DNA from: Stentor roeselii
Lineage: Eukaryota > Ciliophora > Heterotrichea > Heterotrichida > Stentoridae
Reading direction: 5' to 3'
Assembly (NCBI GenBank): GCA_006503475.1
Contig: RSEH01000122.1
Coordinates: forward strand, 62,001-126,000
Length of the DNA: 64,000 nucleotides
This document shows positions 34,027 to 45,200 of this stretch, in pieces. The position numbers were made by a program, and so were the translations under genes. The notes beneath the pieces are model-generated. The model made no database searches. It was not told the DNA's origin and was given only the letters and a program-made list of their open reading frames with translations. Positions within the stretch are counted from its first letter, which is position 1. Every line of letters starts with the position of its first letter.

Positions 34027-34379
34027 ATAGAGTGTTAAATTTTATTTTGATTTAGTTTTAAGGTTTTTGAGGATTTGTGGGGTTTGGGTTTGGGTTTTTA
34101 TAGGTTTTATTGAAAGGTTCAGGGTTTTAAGCAGTGTTTTAAATGTGATGAAAGTTTTCTTTTTTAATACCTTGTTAGATATCACTCATTTAAAATTCAA
34201 GAGTTAAAACTTATTTTAAGACAAAATCACTAACAGTAGTTATAAAATTAACTAAACTCCAATTTTAATTTATTATTAATCGATTACTATCTATCTTTTT
34301 ATAACGAACTATTGAAAAAATACTCTTCATCTAATTATCTTGTAATCAATAGAATTATTCTAAACTTAGCCAATATAAA
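34027..34379. other. Intergenic, G/T-rich then AT-rich
   Basis: The first ~120 bp after the stop are G/T-rich and nearly C-free on the plus strand (gggtttgggtttgggttttt), as after other genes here. The remainder is plain AT-rich. No gene is seen. The TTTGGG runs are too short and isolated to be telomeric repeats. Confidence 0.5.
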
Positions 34380-37300
34380 ATGAAAAACACTTCCCCAATC
34401 ATCGAAGAGAGAGTGAAATCAGCAATCAACTCTTACAACAGCATCTTACTCCTCCGTCAAGACGGTCCTCTAATAGACCCAGACAACTGTAAAATCATAA
34501 ACGAATGCCGCCTAGACCCCGAGATGGTCTCATCATACGAGCGTCACATTTCATACATGCAAAGTTACTTCTCAAAAAAGGCATCTCTACTAAAGCTCTA
34601 CCTTCGTTCAGTGGGAATAATGGGAGACATCTTCGAGACTTCAATAACCTTCGCGGCCTGCGCAGTATACGTTGCTGCGACATATTTAGAAAACGACCAC
34701 AAAAGCTTCTTTTACATCGTCGACGTGTTCATCGCGACGATCTTTTTGATAGACTGGATGCTTCATTTTGTGCTGAGTGACAAACGACTAGAGTTTCTTG
34801 TGAGTTACAGCAGCTTTATCGACTATCTTACAATCATTCCTGTTTATTTGGAAGTCTTTGGAAATTCTTTTGGAGTCAAAGTGAGTTTTTTTAGAGTTCT
34901 TCGAGTTTTCAGGTCTTTAAGAATTTTGAGACTTTTTAAGAGCTTAGAGGTGATTATTGAAGAAGAAGACGATAATAATAAATTGAAGTATACTGTTGAT
35001 TCTTCTGGAATTTCTAAGCAGATTATTACTACTTCTATCACTTTGTTATCTGTGTTATTTATCAGTGCTGGAGTAGTCAACTCAATCAATGATATGGTTG
35101 AAGATGCTTATTACTACCCTGCTGGAAGTGAATTTGATTTTTTAGCTGCTTTTTATTATATGATTGTTACTTCAAGCACCCTGGGCTACGGCGACATTTA
35201 CCCAATAGTCACTATTTCAAGAATGGCAACAGTTGTGATAATCTTGTTCATAATTTTTATCATAACAGATCAAATCTCAAAGATCTCTCAACTAATGCAA
35301 AATTATTCCAAATACGATACTCAATATCACTTTAAAAACCACATCGTCATTGTAGGGAACTATCGATCTCGTACTTTAATTCAGTTCTTAGCTCAGTTTT
35401 ACCATTCAGATCATGGAAAGGTGAAAACAGAAAGTATTATTATTGGCACTGAGTATCCCACGTCTGAAATTATTGGAATTTTGAATGACCCGAGATATGA
35501 AGGGCGAATTTACTATTTGGAAGGAAATCCTTCACATTCGACCACCTGGAGAAATGCGAATATTGAGTTGGCTGAAAGTGTTTTTATTCTTACTGATCAA
35601 CTTTATAATAATTTGAAATTGCAGGATACTTATGCTGTGTTACTTGCGAGAATGATTCAAGCACAGTGTCCACTTATTAAAACTTATGTTCAGCTTATTA
35701 GACCTTTGGAATATAGCATGATTTCTGAAGACTCTACTTGGAATACTCTGGTTTCTCTTCAGATGATTAGGATGAGTTTGTTGGGAACTTCTATACATAA
35801 TTCTGGGTTTTCTACACTTATGGGAGGGTTGTATCTTGCGTTTGGATCGATCAATCAAATTGATGAAAGTCAAGAGTGGTTGAAAAATTTCACTTATGGT
35901 CTGGGTCAAGAAATCTACTGTGTAAAAATCTCAGAACATCTAATCGGAATGCCTTTCAGCCAGGCAGTAGTAGTAATATACAGCAACTGTCACGGAATCC
36001 TAACAATCGGCGTAAAAAGTCTAATCGGAGTTTCATCAAAGCACGAAATCCTAGTAAACCCAACCGATTACACCCTCCAACGCGACGATTATTTATTCGT
36101 AATAACCAGCGACCAGATCACCGCAGATTCAATATCATCCTACAGCGACACCCAAAGTTACAAGTCAATAAAAATTTCTTCATTCGCTCAAATAGCTCTA
36201 GCCCATAATTTCCAAAGTGTAAAAATCCAGGCAAAAGAATATTTCTGCGAATTAAAACCACATTCAGTCATCGACCTCGCCCAAGACGACCTCAACGGGC
36301 GGATCTCGAAGCACGTGTTGGTCTTCGGAGGACTGGAAGGTTTCGAGATCTTGATAAACGCGATTCGAGTTTACTCAGAGCAGCCGATTTGTTTAGTGAG
36401 TTACTTTGAGCCAGGGGCTCAATGGGAAAAATTCTGTAGATTTGAGAATATTTATTACTTGCGAGGAAATCTTATGAATTTTCAAGATCTTTATAATACT
36501 GGGATTAAAGATTGTTACTCGGTTTTGATTTTGTCGAATTCGAATGGAGACTCGCTTTGTCCTGATAGCGAAGTTGTGTTGTTGACGAGACTTATTGAGT
36601 ATTCTTTCCCGAATACTAAAATTATTGTGGAACTTATTGATAAGAGCTATATTAGGTTCTTGGGAAATCGACCTGATAGTAACTTGGCTAAAGCTTCTTA
36701 TAATCATTGGCCTAATGCTGTGTCTGGAAAGGTTTACTTTAGCAGTAATCTTGATAGCTTCATTTGTCAGACTTATTATAATAAAGACTTACTTGATGTT
36801 ATTTTAAGGGTCATGGGAATCACGAAGAATAAAAATTTGAATTTGAAGGTTTCGGAAAATTCAATTATTAGGACTATTAAAGTGCCGAAGTTTTACTTTG
36901 AGAGAAGGGAAGATGAGTTGAGTTATCAAGAAATTTTGAAAGATTTGTTGCATTTAAACCCTCCTGTTATACCTCTTGGGATATTATCTGCTGGAATTAG
37001 TGATGGTCAAGAGGAGCAGGGAGAAAATTCTACGGCTCAGCCTGTTGTTTTTACTAATCCTCCACCGGATACTCTTGTGGGTACTAATGATCGTATTATT
37101 TGTCTTGGAGAACCTGGAAATGAACTTACTACTGACAATGAACATGATGAGCAAAAAGAAAGGAATTTACACCATCAAAATATCACGAAAGTCGGAATTG
37201 CTGACTTGTGGATAAAGACTAAAAATCAAACTTTGAATAATAATAATGAAAGCGAGTCAATTAATGAAGATGACTCTTTGGACTTTTTGTTTGATTTGAT

Positions 37301-37433
37301 GAAGAAAAGGCTTGAAACTCCCAACAAACTACAGAAAGATATCGATAAGAAGAATAAACTTATTGCAGAACTGCAAAGAGAGGCTGATTTACTTAAAGAA
37401 AAACTTGTTGCAAAGCATCAAGGTTATAAGTAA
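34380..37433 (+). CDS. Slo/BK-type potassium channel with two RCK domains
   Basis: 1,017 aa, single exon. Six membrane helices run from ~residue 70: S4 has RVLRVFRSLRILRLFKS with regularly spaced Arg (voltage sensor), and the pore loop holds the filter STLGYGDIYP (TLGYGD in place of TVGYGD). After S6 come two Rossmann-like RCK modules: KNHIVIVGNYRSRTLIQFL ... SHSTTWRNANIELAESVFILTD and SKHVLVFGGLEGFEILINAI ... NLMNFQDLYNTGIKDCYSVLIL, the Slo gating-ring layout. A C-terminal coiled coil (KKNKLIAELQREADLLKEKL) is present. Expected role: voltage- and ligand-gated K+ efflux; Ca sensing is not provable because a clear Ca-bowl Asp run is not obvious. AATATAAA abuts the ATG. Codon-ending bias switches several times along the gene. 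Confidence 0.92.
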   Translation: MKNTSPIIEERVKSAINSYNSILLLRQDGPLIDPDNCKIINECRLDPEMVSSYERHISYMQSYFSKKASLLKLYLRSVGIMGDIFETSITFAACAVYVAATYLENDHKSFFYIVDVFIATIFLIDWMLHFVLSDKRLEFLVSYSSFIDYLTIIPVYLEVFGNSFGVKVSFFRVLRVFRSLRILRLFKSLEVIIEEEDDNNKLKYTVDSSGISKQIITTSITLLSVLFISAGVVNSINDMVEDAYYYPAGSEFDFLAAFYYMIVTSSTLGYGDIYPIVTISRMATVVIILFIIFIITDQISKISQLMQNYSKYDTQYHFKNHIVIVGNYRSRTLIQFLAQFYHSDHGKVKTESIIIGTEYPTSEIIGILNDPRYEGRIYYLEGNPSHSTTWRNANIELAESVFILTDQLYNNLKLQDTYAVLLARMIQAQCPLIKTYVQLIRPLEYSMISEDSTWNTLVSLQMIRMSLLGTSIHNSGFSTLMGGLYLAFGSINQIDESQEWLKNFTYGLGQEIYCVKISEHLIGMPFSQAVVVIYSNCHGILTIGVKSLIGVSSKHEILVNPTDYTLQRDDYLFVITSDQITADSISSYSDTQSYKSIKISSFAQIALAHNFQSVKIQAKEYFCELKPHSVIDLAQDDLNGRISKHVLVFGGLEGFEILINAIRVYSEQPICLVSYFEPGAQWEKFCRFENIYYLRGNLMNFQDLYNTGIKDCYSVLILSNSNGDSLCPDSEVVLLTRLIEYSFPNTKIIVELIDKSYIRFLGNRPDSNLAKASYNHWPNAVSGKVYFSSNLDSFICQTYYNKDLLDVILRVMGITKNKNLNLKVSENSIIRTIKVPKFYFERREDELSYQEILKDLLHLNPPVIPLGILSAGISDGQEEQGENSTAQPVVFTNPPPDTLVGTNDRIICLGEPGNELTTDNEHDEQKERNLHHQNITKVGIADLWIKTKNQTLNNNNESESINEDDSLDFLFDLMKKRLETPNKLQKDIDKKNKLIAELQREADLLKEKLVAKHQGYK

Positions 37434-38015
37434 TTAATTTCTTGAGAACTGATTTTTAAGATTTCATATTTCTATACTAATCTCAAGATTGAGATGACTT
37501 ATGACACACTCTTTTAATTAAATATTGACAAATTTAAAAATAAAGGTACAAGCATATATAAATCAAGCAGTTTACATATTGAGTATCATTAGAAAAACCC
37601 ATATCTTTTATGATTCTAAATATGACTATAATTTGCTAATTTTCAATATTGGATAACATAGTTGAATAAATAACTTCTACTTTACTATTAAGAAAGACCT
37701 TAAGCCTCCCTTTTACTGTGTTTTCTAGTGTCTCTACTAAAACTAGCCCAGCTCTTCCTATTGAAATAGCCAAAGTTCTTCAGTAGGGGCTCTGGCCACC
37801 TGGGAACAATCTCTTTCTTCAAGCTCTGGAAAACCTGATTAAATCATAAGAAACTAACCTGCCTAGCACTTTGCTGAGGCCTCAACTTAAAAACCTTCCT
37901 TTTTATTCGAGGTTTTTTTGTTTTTCACAACAGAATCTACTATCATCCTTATAGAACTTTAATATATAATGAGCTAGTTTCAAAATATTCTATTACTTAA
38001 GTAAAATTCTAACAC
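37434..38015. other. Intergenic holding a broken ORF
   Basis: This is AT-rich except for 37690-37900, which is noticeably more GC-rich and contains the coding-like fragment annotated separately. Nothing else is seen. Confidence 0.5.
37700..37946 (-). pseudogene. Coding-like fragment with a frameshift and an in-frame stop
   Basis: On the minus strand, ATG 37946 (preceded by TATAAGG) opens a short frame. One frameshift later a better frame reads KVFKLRPQQSARQ, then an in-frame TGA, then VFQSLKKEIVPRWPEPLL and a further ~27 codons to a TAA at 37700-37702. The composition is GC-richer than the flanks and looks coding. The TGA sits in a 24-nt GT...AG stretch that could be an unusual intron, but it does not fit the 15-nt pattern used elsewhere. 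I do not recognise the protein. It could be a decayed gene or a small gene with sequence errors. Confidence 0.35.
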
Positions 38016-38861
38016 TTATTCATTCCTGCAATTGTTACAAATCAAATCATCAGGCACTACATCTGCGTTTCCACAGTTAAAGCAAATAGACTTAATGAAA
38101 CTTTCTAATTGAATGAAATCCTTTCTTTCATTCTTATCCACTACAAGCATTTCTTTTAAGACTTTATTTATCCAACAATCTCCAATATTATTCAGATTTT
38201 GATACATTTTCTTTTGCAAATTATCATCGTAAATAATATTATCACAATGGTTACCTAACAAATAGTAAAACACCAATCCAAGTGACCAGACATCTGAAAC
38301 AAATTCATTAATTTCTGTATTTTGATCTATCCGATATTTTCTCATTTCAGGGCTCAAATAATTCACAGTTCCTCTGAAAGAAATATTATTATTGAAACCA
38401 ATAACTTTTCCTTCAGAAAAGTCGATAAGTACAAATTTATCATCATGAAACATTAAGTTGAAAGGTGTTATATCTTTGTGACAGATTTTTTTCCTCTGCA
38501 TATAAGCAAACAAATATACCAATTCCCGTATTTCTCTTTTAACAGTAATATGATCATAACATGGATCAGAAACATATTGTTGTAATGTTGTTTGCCCTAG
38601 ATATTCCATATAAATTTCAATATTGTAAGTTTTGCCTTGTTGATCAAAGGTTGATGATTTTTTGTACCCATATAGCTTGACTACCCTGGGATGGTTCAAA
38701 TGTTTAAGACATTTTGCTTCTCTTTTGATAAGTTTATAATTTTCTTTTGAGAGATCTGTGAAAGACTTAACCACTGCATTTGAAGTATTGTAATGACCAA
38801 ACGCTATTTTGCATCCTTGGCTATTTTTTAAATGAATAATACTTACCTCCTTCCAATCCAT
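38016..38861 (-). CDS. Divergent protein kinase-like protein with C-terminal zinc ribbon (copy A)
   Basis: 281 aa. The kinase fold is recognisable: AVVKSF (VAIK lysine), HPRVVKLYGY, HKDITPFNLMF (HRD replaced by HKD, catalytic Asp and Asn kept), LIDFSEGK (DFG replaced by DFS), an APE-like YLSPEMR and DVWSLGLVFYYLL. The Gly-rich loop is essentially absent (NSQGCKIAFG). The last ~25 residues hold two Cys pairs (CFNCGNADVVPDDLICNNC), a zinc-ribbon-like unit. Catalysis is possible because K, D and N remain, but the missing Gly loop makes a weak or pseudokinase plausible. CTATAAAT precedes the ATG. Confidence 0.8.
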   Translation of the reverse strand: MDWKEVSIIHLKNSQGCKIAFGHYNTSNAVVKSFTDLSKENYKLIKREAKCLKHLNHPRVVKLYGYKKSSTFDQQGKTYNIEIYMEYLGQTTLQQYVSDPCYDHITVKREIRELVYLFAYMQRKKICHKDITPFNLMFHDDKFVLIDFSEGKVIGFNNNISFRGTVNYLSPEMRKYRIDQNTEINEFVSDVWSLGLVFYYLLGNHCDNIIYDDNLQKKMYQNLNNIGDCWINKVLKEMLVVDKNERKDFIQLESFIKSICFNCGNADVVPDDLICNNCRNE

Positions 38862-39407
38862 ATTTATAGACTAATTTAGAACTTGATTGATTATTGTATT
38901 AAAGTATAGCTAATTATATAAAACATAAGATTAATACTCTAATAGTTTGAGTATATATCTAAATTTTTTTATAGAGAAAAGAGGATAAATTGTAGTTGAT
39001 AGAAAAATTCTTGCAAAAATATATCTTTCCACTTTTAAAATTTAAATAATTGTTTAATCGTTGTAGATGTTTATTCAAACATGGTAATTAGTTTGGGAAA
39101 GTGAAGCAAAATATGTTTAAGATTTTATAAAGCAAAGTAATAAGTAAAAGAGTAGTTTGAAACTATTTCAACTATTATATCATATTAAAAAAATCAAATA
39201 AACTACTCTAGATGTTTTTCATAAAATTAGGAACAAAATTTTGTAAGATCTCCTGAAGTTCTTACCTTGATCTTCATTTTCTTGAATCATTATTTTTTAG
39301 TACTCTGAAAATATTCATCAAAGCTATTTGTTGAATTCATAGATTCGATGATTTAGATTTAGATAAATACTGAAGTTTTATATAAAAATCCGATCAATTT
39401 ATCTAGA
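38862..39407. other. AT-rich intergenic, nothing seen
   Basis: 546 bp of very AT-rich sequence between two paralogous minus-strand kinase-like genes, without ORFs or repeats that I can support. Confidence 0.5.
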
Positions 39408-40262
39408 CTATTTATTCAAGACAACTCTGCAGCTTTGACATAGAAAATCAGGACCTATACTTTGATTCTCTCCACAATTAAAGCAAATAGTTCTCATAAA
39501 GCTCTCCAAGGAAATAAAGTCTTTTCTGTTATTCTTATCCACGACTAACATCTGCCTCAATATTTGGGTTGCCCATACATCCGGAATGTTTATATCCTGA
39601 TAAATCATATCTTGCAAATTATCATCATATATGATAGGACTATGATGAGGTTGTATCAAAATCCAAAATACTAACCCAAGTGACCAAACATCTGATTTAA
39701 ATTCATCAAACTCTGCAACTCCTTGCAAGTCTTTGATTTTCCTCCTTTCAGGGCTAAGATATTCATCATCTCCTCTGAATAAAACTTGCCCATCAGAGCC
39801 AATTGTTTGCCCCTTAGAAAAATCAATAAGAACTAGCCTCCCATCATGAATCATGAAGTTTTCAGGTCGAATATCACTGTGAGAAATCCTTTTTCTCTGA
39901 AGAGATGCAAAAAGAATAATCAATTCTCGAAATTCTGTTTTGAGGAATGAAAGGTTTAACTGGTAATTTAAGATATAACTTGATAAGGTAGTGTCTCCAA
40001 GGTCTTCCATGAAAATTTCAATATTGAATTTTCGCTCTTTTTTTATAATAGTTCTTTTCTTTATGTATCTGATAAGTTTTACGACTCTTAGATTGTCTAT
40101 ATTTTTTAATAATTTTGCTTCAAGTTTTGCTATTTTATATTGGGGCTTTAGGAGATCGGTGTACAATTTTAGAATTACTGACTTACCTTCGAGGTTAACT
40201 CTGTAAAGATCGAATGATCGGCCGGAGTTTTGGGGAAACTGAAATTCAGGAACCCAATCCAT
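39408..40262 (-). CDS. Divergent protein kinase-like protein with C-terminal zinc ribbon (copy B)
   Basis: 284 aa, tandem paralogue of the gene at 38016-38861 with the same layout: SVILKLY lysine, HSDIRPENFMIH (HRD replaced by HSD), LIDFSKGQ (DFS), YLSPERR, SDVWSLGLVFWIL, then a Cys-pair unit CFNCGENQSIGPDFLCQSC. Asp and Asn of the catalytic loop remain; the Gly-rich loop is not recognisable. The shared C-terminal phrase LVVDKNxRKDFIxLESF shows recent common origin. Substrate and partners are unknown. Confidence 0.8.
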   Translation of the reverse strand: MDWVPEFQFPQNSGRSFDLYRVNLEGKSVILKLYTDLLKPQYKIAKLEAKLLKNIDNLRVVKLIRYIKKRTIIKKERKFNIEIFMEDLGDTTLSSYILNYQLNLSFLKTEFRELIILFASLQRKRISHSDIRPENFMIHDGRLVLIDFSKGQTIGSDGQVLFRGDDEYLSPERRKIKDLQGVAEFDEFKSDVWSLGLVFWILIQPHHSPIIYDDNLQDMIYQDINIPDVWATQILRQMLVVDKNNRKDFISLESFMRTICFNCGENQSIGPDFLCQSCRVVLNK

Positions 40263-41220
40263 TTTTACAATTAGAGATGAAAGATCATTGGACTATTGAT
40301 TTGGAGATTTGATTAAATTTTATGAATAGAAGAATGGATAAAAATAATGAGTTTTAATTGAACTTTTTCTGATAAGATTCAGGTAGTTCTGAATGACTTT
40401 ATTTTTAAACAAATTTTTATCTAATGAGACCCTTTGAAACAAAAGCAATATCAGTGAATATCAGGAAAATAGTTATAAGATTGATTGAATTAAAAATATT
40501 TTTACATTTTCCTATTATTGAGGTTTTCTTCCCATCAAAACTAGAGAAACTCAAGCAATTGATTATTGTTACAAGATTTATAGAAGTATTTCGAAGTAAA
40601 TTACTCAAAAGATTAATGGATGAGAAATATCTTAAAATCGATGATTTCAAAATATCAAACCATGAAAAAAGAAGAAGATATAATTTTAGATTTTGAAGTC
40701 GAAAGAGATTTAATGTAAGAAAAGGGCAGTAACTAGAAAGCTATTACAAGAAGAGTGATCATATGATTAAAAATCATGAAATATCAAAAATAAGAGATAA
40801 TTGATGCATACTACCTGAAATACAATGAAGATTTCTAGAAATTCATTTACGTCAAAGTCAATTAGAGTCAAACATGAAGGAATAACCCAAAAATAAGAAA
40901 AACAGTAGACATGACACCCTCAATAGAAATTAATATAGTTCTAAGATTCTAGATGAATATTAAGACAATTCAATAATTTAGCTCTAATTAAAGTCAATAT
41001 AACCTAAAAATTCAATAAGAATCCAAGTATTGAAAATTCAACAATACCCCAATCAAGGAAATTATAAGAAATGTTTCAACACAAACAGCAACTACTAAAT
41101 AACATTAACATTAGAAGTATAATTCACTCGAAAACATGATATTACTAGTTCACTATTACCAAAACATTTGAGAAAATTTTTGAAATATTCAATTTTATCT
41201 TAAATAAATCATCTATAAAT
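40263..41220. other. AT-rich intergenic, no supported gene
   Basis: 958 bp, AT-rich. ORFs of 77-90 codons exist on both strands around 40417-40696 but overlap each other and have no recognisable features. CTATAAAT lies at the right end, immediately before the ATG at 41221. Confidence 0.5.
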
Positions 41221-41646
41221 ATGATTAGCCCAATAGCATACCCCAAAGGAGATGGGATTATAGTCATAGTAAAGCCTGACAGAGGAGAAGAAGAGTTTTT
41301 CTTCTTTGAAAAACTTGCTACTCATAGGGAACTTTGCCTTCTGGAAGAGTACTTTTTGATTAAAGCTCATGAAGTGGATTTCAAATACGAAGAGCACGTA
41401 AAAGACCAACTTATTGAACGGACTATTGAATGTTTTGAAGACATAAATAAAGCAGAGTGTTCTAAGACTTGTCAAGGAGTCATCATCAAAGCTTATACTA
41501 TAATTGACAATAACAAACTTACGAAAGAATGGACATGCAAAAATTGCAATGGTAGAAATCAAAAGTTAGATTTGAATTGCAGGGTTTGTAAAAATTTCAT
41601 AACTTTGAGCAATCAGGTTAAAAAAATTACAAGAAAGATTTATTAG
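41221..41646 (+). CDS. Small zinc-finger protein (RanBP2-type-like)
   Basis: 141 aa. The C-terminal unit EWTCKNCNGRNQKLDLNCRVC has the W-x-C-x2-C...N...C-x2-C pattern of RanBP2-type fingers. The N-terminal ~90 residues are acidic and helical, without a known domain. The neighbouring kinase-like genes also end in Cys-pair units, so the three may share a source of this module (inference). CTATAAAT directly precedes the ATG. Confidence 0.65.
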   Translation: MISPIAYPKGDGIIVIVKPDRGEEEFFFFEKLATHRELCLLEEYFLIKAHEVDFKYEEHVKDQLIERTIECFEDINKAECSKTCQGVIIKAYTIIDNNKLTKEWTCKNCNGRNQKLDLNCRVCKNFITLSNQVKKITRKIY

Positions 41647-42273
41647 AGGTAAAATCTTAGAGGATTTGAAAATTTTTTATTTTATATTATTTATGATTAT
41701 ATAGAATGAATATCGAAAATCGAAGATTAGAGGCTATGGTTGTTCATGATAGTGCCAAGTATTTTGAAATAATTAGTTATAAATCAACTTGATTAGGAAA
41801 AATATCAAATCAAATAGTCTTCATTCCATTAATGATTCACTTACATCAGGTCTAGTTGGATCCATAGTTGAAACGATTTAATAGATTTCAAAAAAACATC
41901 AAAAGCCCAAGAATTTAAATAAAATTTCACAATAATAAACCAACTATTAAAGAATACCCTAAATTCGTTAGAATCTCAAGACAAAAAGCTTTAAAATCAC
42001 TAAAACTATCCAAATAAATAATTTTAAGTAAATATCCTAATTTCATATAAACTTTGATAACTCTTAGAATTTATTGAAATATAAGTAAATCGCACTCAAA
42101 TGAATTATTCCTTCTATCAAACCTTTTTCAAATCTTCAAAAGCTAAATTAAGCTGCTTAATTTATCTTGATAGTGTTTTTAATTAATTATCGTATCGAGT
42201 TCCATAATCAAAATAATTTGATTGCATTTTTTATACCTCAATATTGTAATCAGAATCTTTTAAAGGACTTATA
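41647..42273. other. AT-rich intergenic, nothing seen
   Basis: 627 bp without a supportable gene. It ends with ACTTATA abutting the ATG of the next gene. Confidence 0.5.
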
Positions 42274-45200
42274 ATGGACGTTGAGGGTAATAGATTTCTA
42301 ACTAGCATTGGAAATATTGTTAGTTACCAGCTGAAAAGCTCAATTGGCCAGGTGGTCTTCGATAACTCTGGAAACGCTTTGCATGCAGTGCTTGGAGCAA
42401 CACTGCTTGAGGATGACCATGATCCGATTTTGACTGATAGAGGAGCATATTTTCAAGGCGTGGACTATATCGCATTACCTCCGAATGCTTTGCTTCCTCA
42501 AGCAAGGCTGACACTATCCAACTTTTACGCGGTTATTTTTATTTACCTTATTTCGCAAGGGACTGTGTTTTCCATATATAAATCAACAACCCAGATCATG
42601 TCTCTTTCATTTAGTTCTAATGCTTTTTCCTTGTACTTCAAAGATACACTAGGAAACAAATATGCGACGATTGCAGTATCATCAAGTAATTAATAATTAG
42701 ACACCTGGCTACCTGTGATTGTCATTTTAAATCTTTTGACATTCGGAGACTGCCTTACTGAATTAATGTCAATTAAAGTGGTATCAAAAGAAACAACCTT
42801 CATAATCTCAACTTTCAATCCAACTTCACTTTATCACTTAAAGATCGGAGATTCCTTATCATCTTTCACAGGTTTCATAAGCGAATTTCAAATGTTTACT
42901 TCGACGAATTGCTTTTCCGCATATGATGTGCATAATAACCCAGTTTTTCCCGAAGGAAATCAAGACCCGCTTGTGTCGAACACTGGACAAAGTTGTAATT
43001 GTGGAAGTTATTCATGCACAGGAAGTTCATTATATTGTGTTGAATGTGACTCGAGTTGTGATTTGGCATGTTCTGGGATATTGAGTAGTGATTGTTTAGA
43101 TATCATCGAGATGTGTAAACCTTATGCAATTATTCAAGGAATTTGTGATACCTCTGTTCTTTATATAAACCATTGTAAAAAGCAACAGTCGAGTCTCATC
43201 TGTCTTCAATGCGACTCTGGGTATATACTTGGAAGTGATTCTAGTGTTTGTTGCAGTAGTGGCTTCTTTGGTAGCTCAACTATTCCCTGCACAGCGTGTG
43301 ACCCTAGTTGTTCCGAATGTTTCGGTCCAGACAACTCCAATTGTCTATCCTGCATTGATCCGTCAGCCTTAGTAATAAGCGGTAGTTGCACATGTCAACT
43401 CGGAGTAGATTCATTAACAGGCTTATGTCTCGGATGCAAAAAAGAATGCGAGACTTGCAGTTCACTTTCATCATGCACTACTTGTAAAGATCCAAGGTCA
43501 AATCTTGACATAAATAGCCAATGTTTATGTCCTTCTGGTTTCTTCATGCAAACCAGCGGATACTGCGTGTCATGTGACGTCAAATGTTCGACTTGCTCAG
43601 GAGGACTGAGTTCTGAGTGCCTGACTTGTTCAGATCCAAATGCTGAACTTGTTTCTGCCTTCTGCACTTGCAAAACTTTTTACTTTTATAATGAAAATAG
43701 TGGAATTTGTGAACCTTGTAGTTTAAGTTGCTCTTCTTGTCAGGATAACTTGCTTTGTACTGCTTGTAAAGACTTGAACTCTGAGCTTGATAGTGTTCCT
43801 GGAGTTTGTAGATGTAAAAGTCGATTTTTTGATAATGGGATTAATGAAGTTTTATGTGTTTTATGTCATTTGGACTGCTTACGGTGTTTCGGTCCTGGTC
43901 AGGATTCTTGCATAGAGTGCTTTGATTTTAATGCAGAAGTGATTTATGGCTCTGGAATTTGCCAATGCAAAAATGGTTGGTTAAAACAGGGAGAAAACCC
44001 TTTTTCATGTGTACCTTGCCATTCAAGTTGTAAGACATGTACAACAACAAGCATCAATGGGTGTACATCATGTACTGATATACTGGCAGTGGTTATTGAT
44101 GGAAAATGTGTATGCCCCTCAGGCTATTATTTATCATTTTCATGTGAGCCTTGTTCAATCACATGTTTAACCTGCACAGGTCCAAGTCCCTCAGAATGTC
44201 AAAGCTGTTCAGACCCTTCACTATCCCTAAAAGACAGCATATGCTCCTGCAATATTTCAAACTACTTCAACAATACCTCTAAAAAGTGTGAAAAATGTGC
44301 AGCACCCTGCAAATCTTGCCAAAATCTTTCAGAATGTTCTGAATGTCTAGACTCATTCGAACTAGTATCAAATAACTGTATCTGCAAGTCTGGGACTTAT
44401 CTAGTCCCTCAACTTCTTTCATGCGAATCTTGCCATTCTAGTTGCAATTCATGCTTCGGGGGAGAAATCTCTAATTGTCTATCTTGTAAAGATGAATCAA
44501 TCACTCCTCTTCAAGGGTACTGCACCTGCGCCATCGGGTTTTATTTGTTGAGTCGAAATCCTCTCACCTGTGAAAAATGTCATCAGGACTGTTTGGAATG
44601 TCGAGGACCAAATAATTCTGATTGTCTTCAATGCAGAGATCAAAACTCGGCACTTGAGGAAAATTTTTGTGTTTGTGTTGAAGGGTTTTTTAGAGATGAG
44701 AAATTTAGTTGCTCACCTTGTCATTATTCGTGCTTGAGTTGTAAGTATTCTGGATATGGTGGATGCTTGACTTGTAGAAGTGGGGCTTTTCTTGCACAGG
44801 ATGGAAGGTGTGTTGATTGTATTGATTATTGTCAGGTTTGTGCGGAGATTAATAAGTGTATCGAATGTCGGATTGGGTTTTATTTAAGTGATGGAATTTG
44901 TCATGTTTGCAATGAAAATTGCCTAACTTGTTCACAATCAGGACCAGAATATTGTCTAAGTTGTTTAAACCAAACAATTAAGCCATCATCCATTCCAGGA
45001 AGATGTTCTTGTCCATTTAGAGAGTTCATGATAAAATCCGACCCTATCACATGTGAAAAATGCTCAGATTTTTGTGAATCCTGCGACAAAAGCGAATGTT
45101 TCAAATGTTCTAAAGGATTTTCCCCATCGGGTGTGAAATGCGAGGTCAAAGTATTTTTTTTGGATTTAGAGGTCTTGGGTAACAACTCGATTTTCCTAAA

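Noticed and set aside
34080-34110. TTTGGG-like runs suggesting an internal telomere
   Set aside because: Only two or three irregular units, consistent with the general G/T-rich 3' flank.
37434-37920. A structured RNA (U1/U2/U4/U5/U6 or SRP) in the GC-richer patch
   Set aside because: I compared remembered core motifs of these RNAs and found no match; the protein-like reading fits better.
40417-40696. Overlapping ORFs of 77 and 90 codons on opposite strands
   Set aside because: AT-rich, no motifs, mutually exclusive, and no better than chance for this composition.
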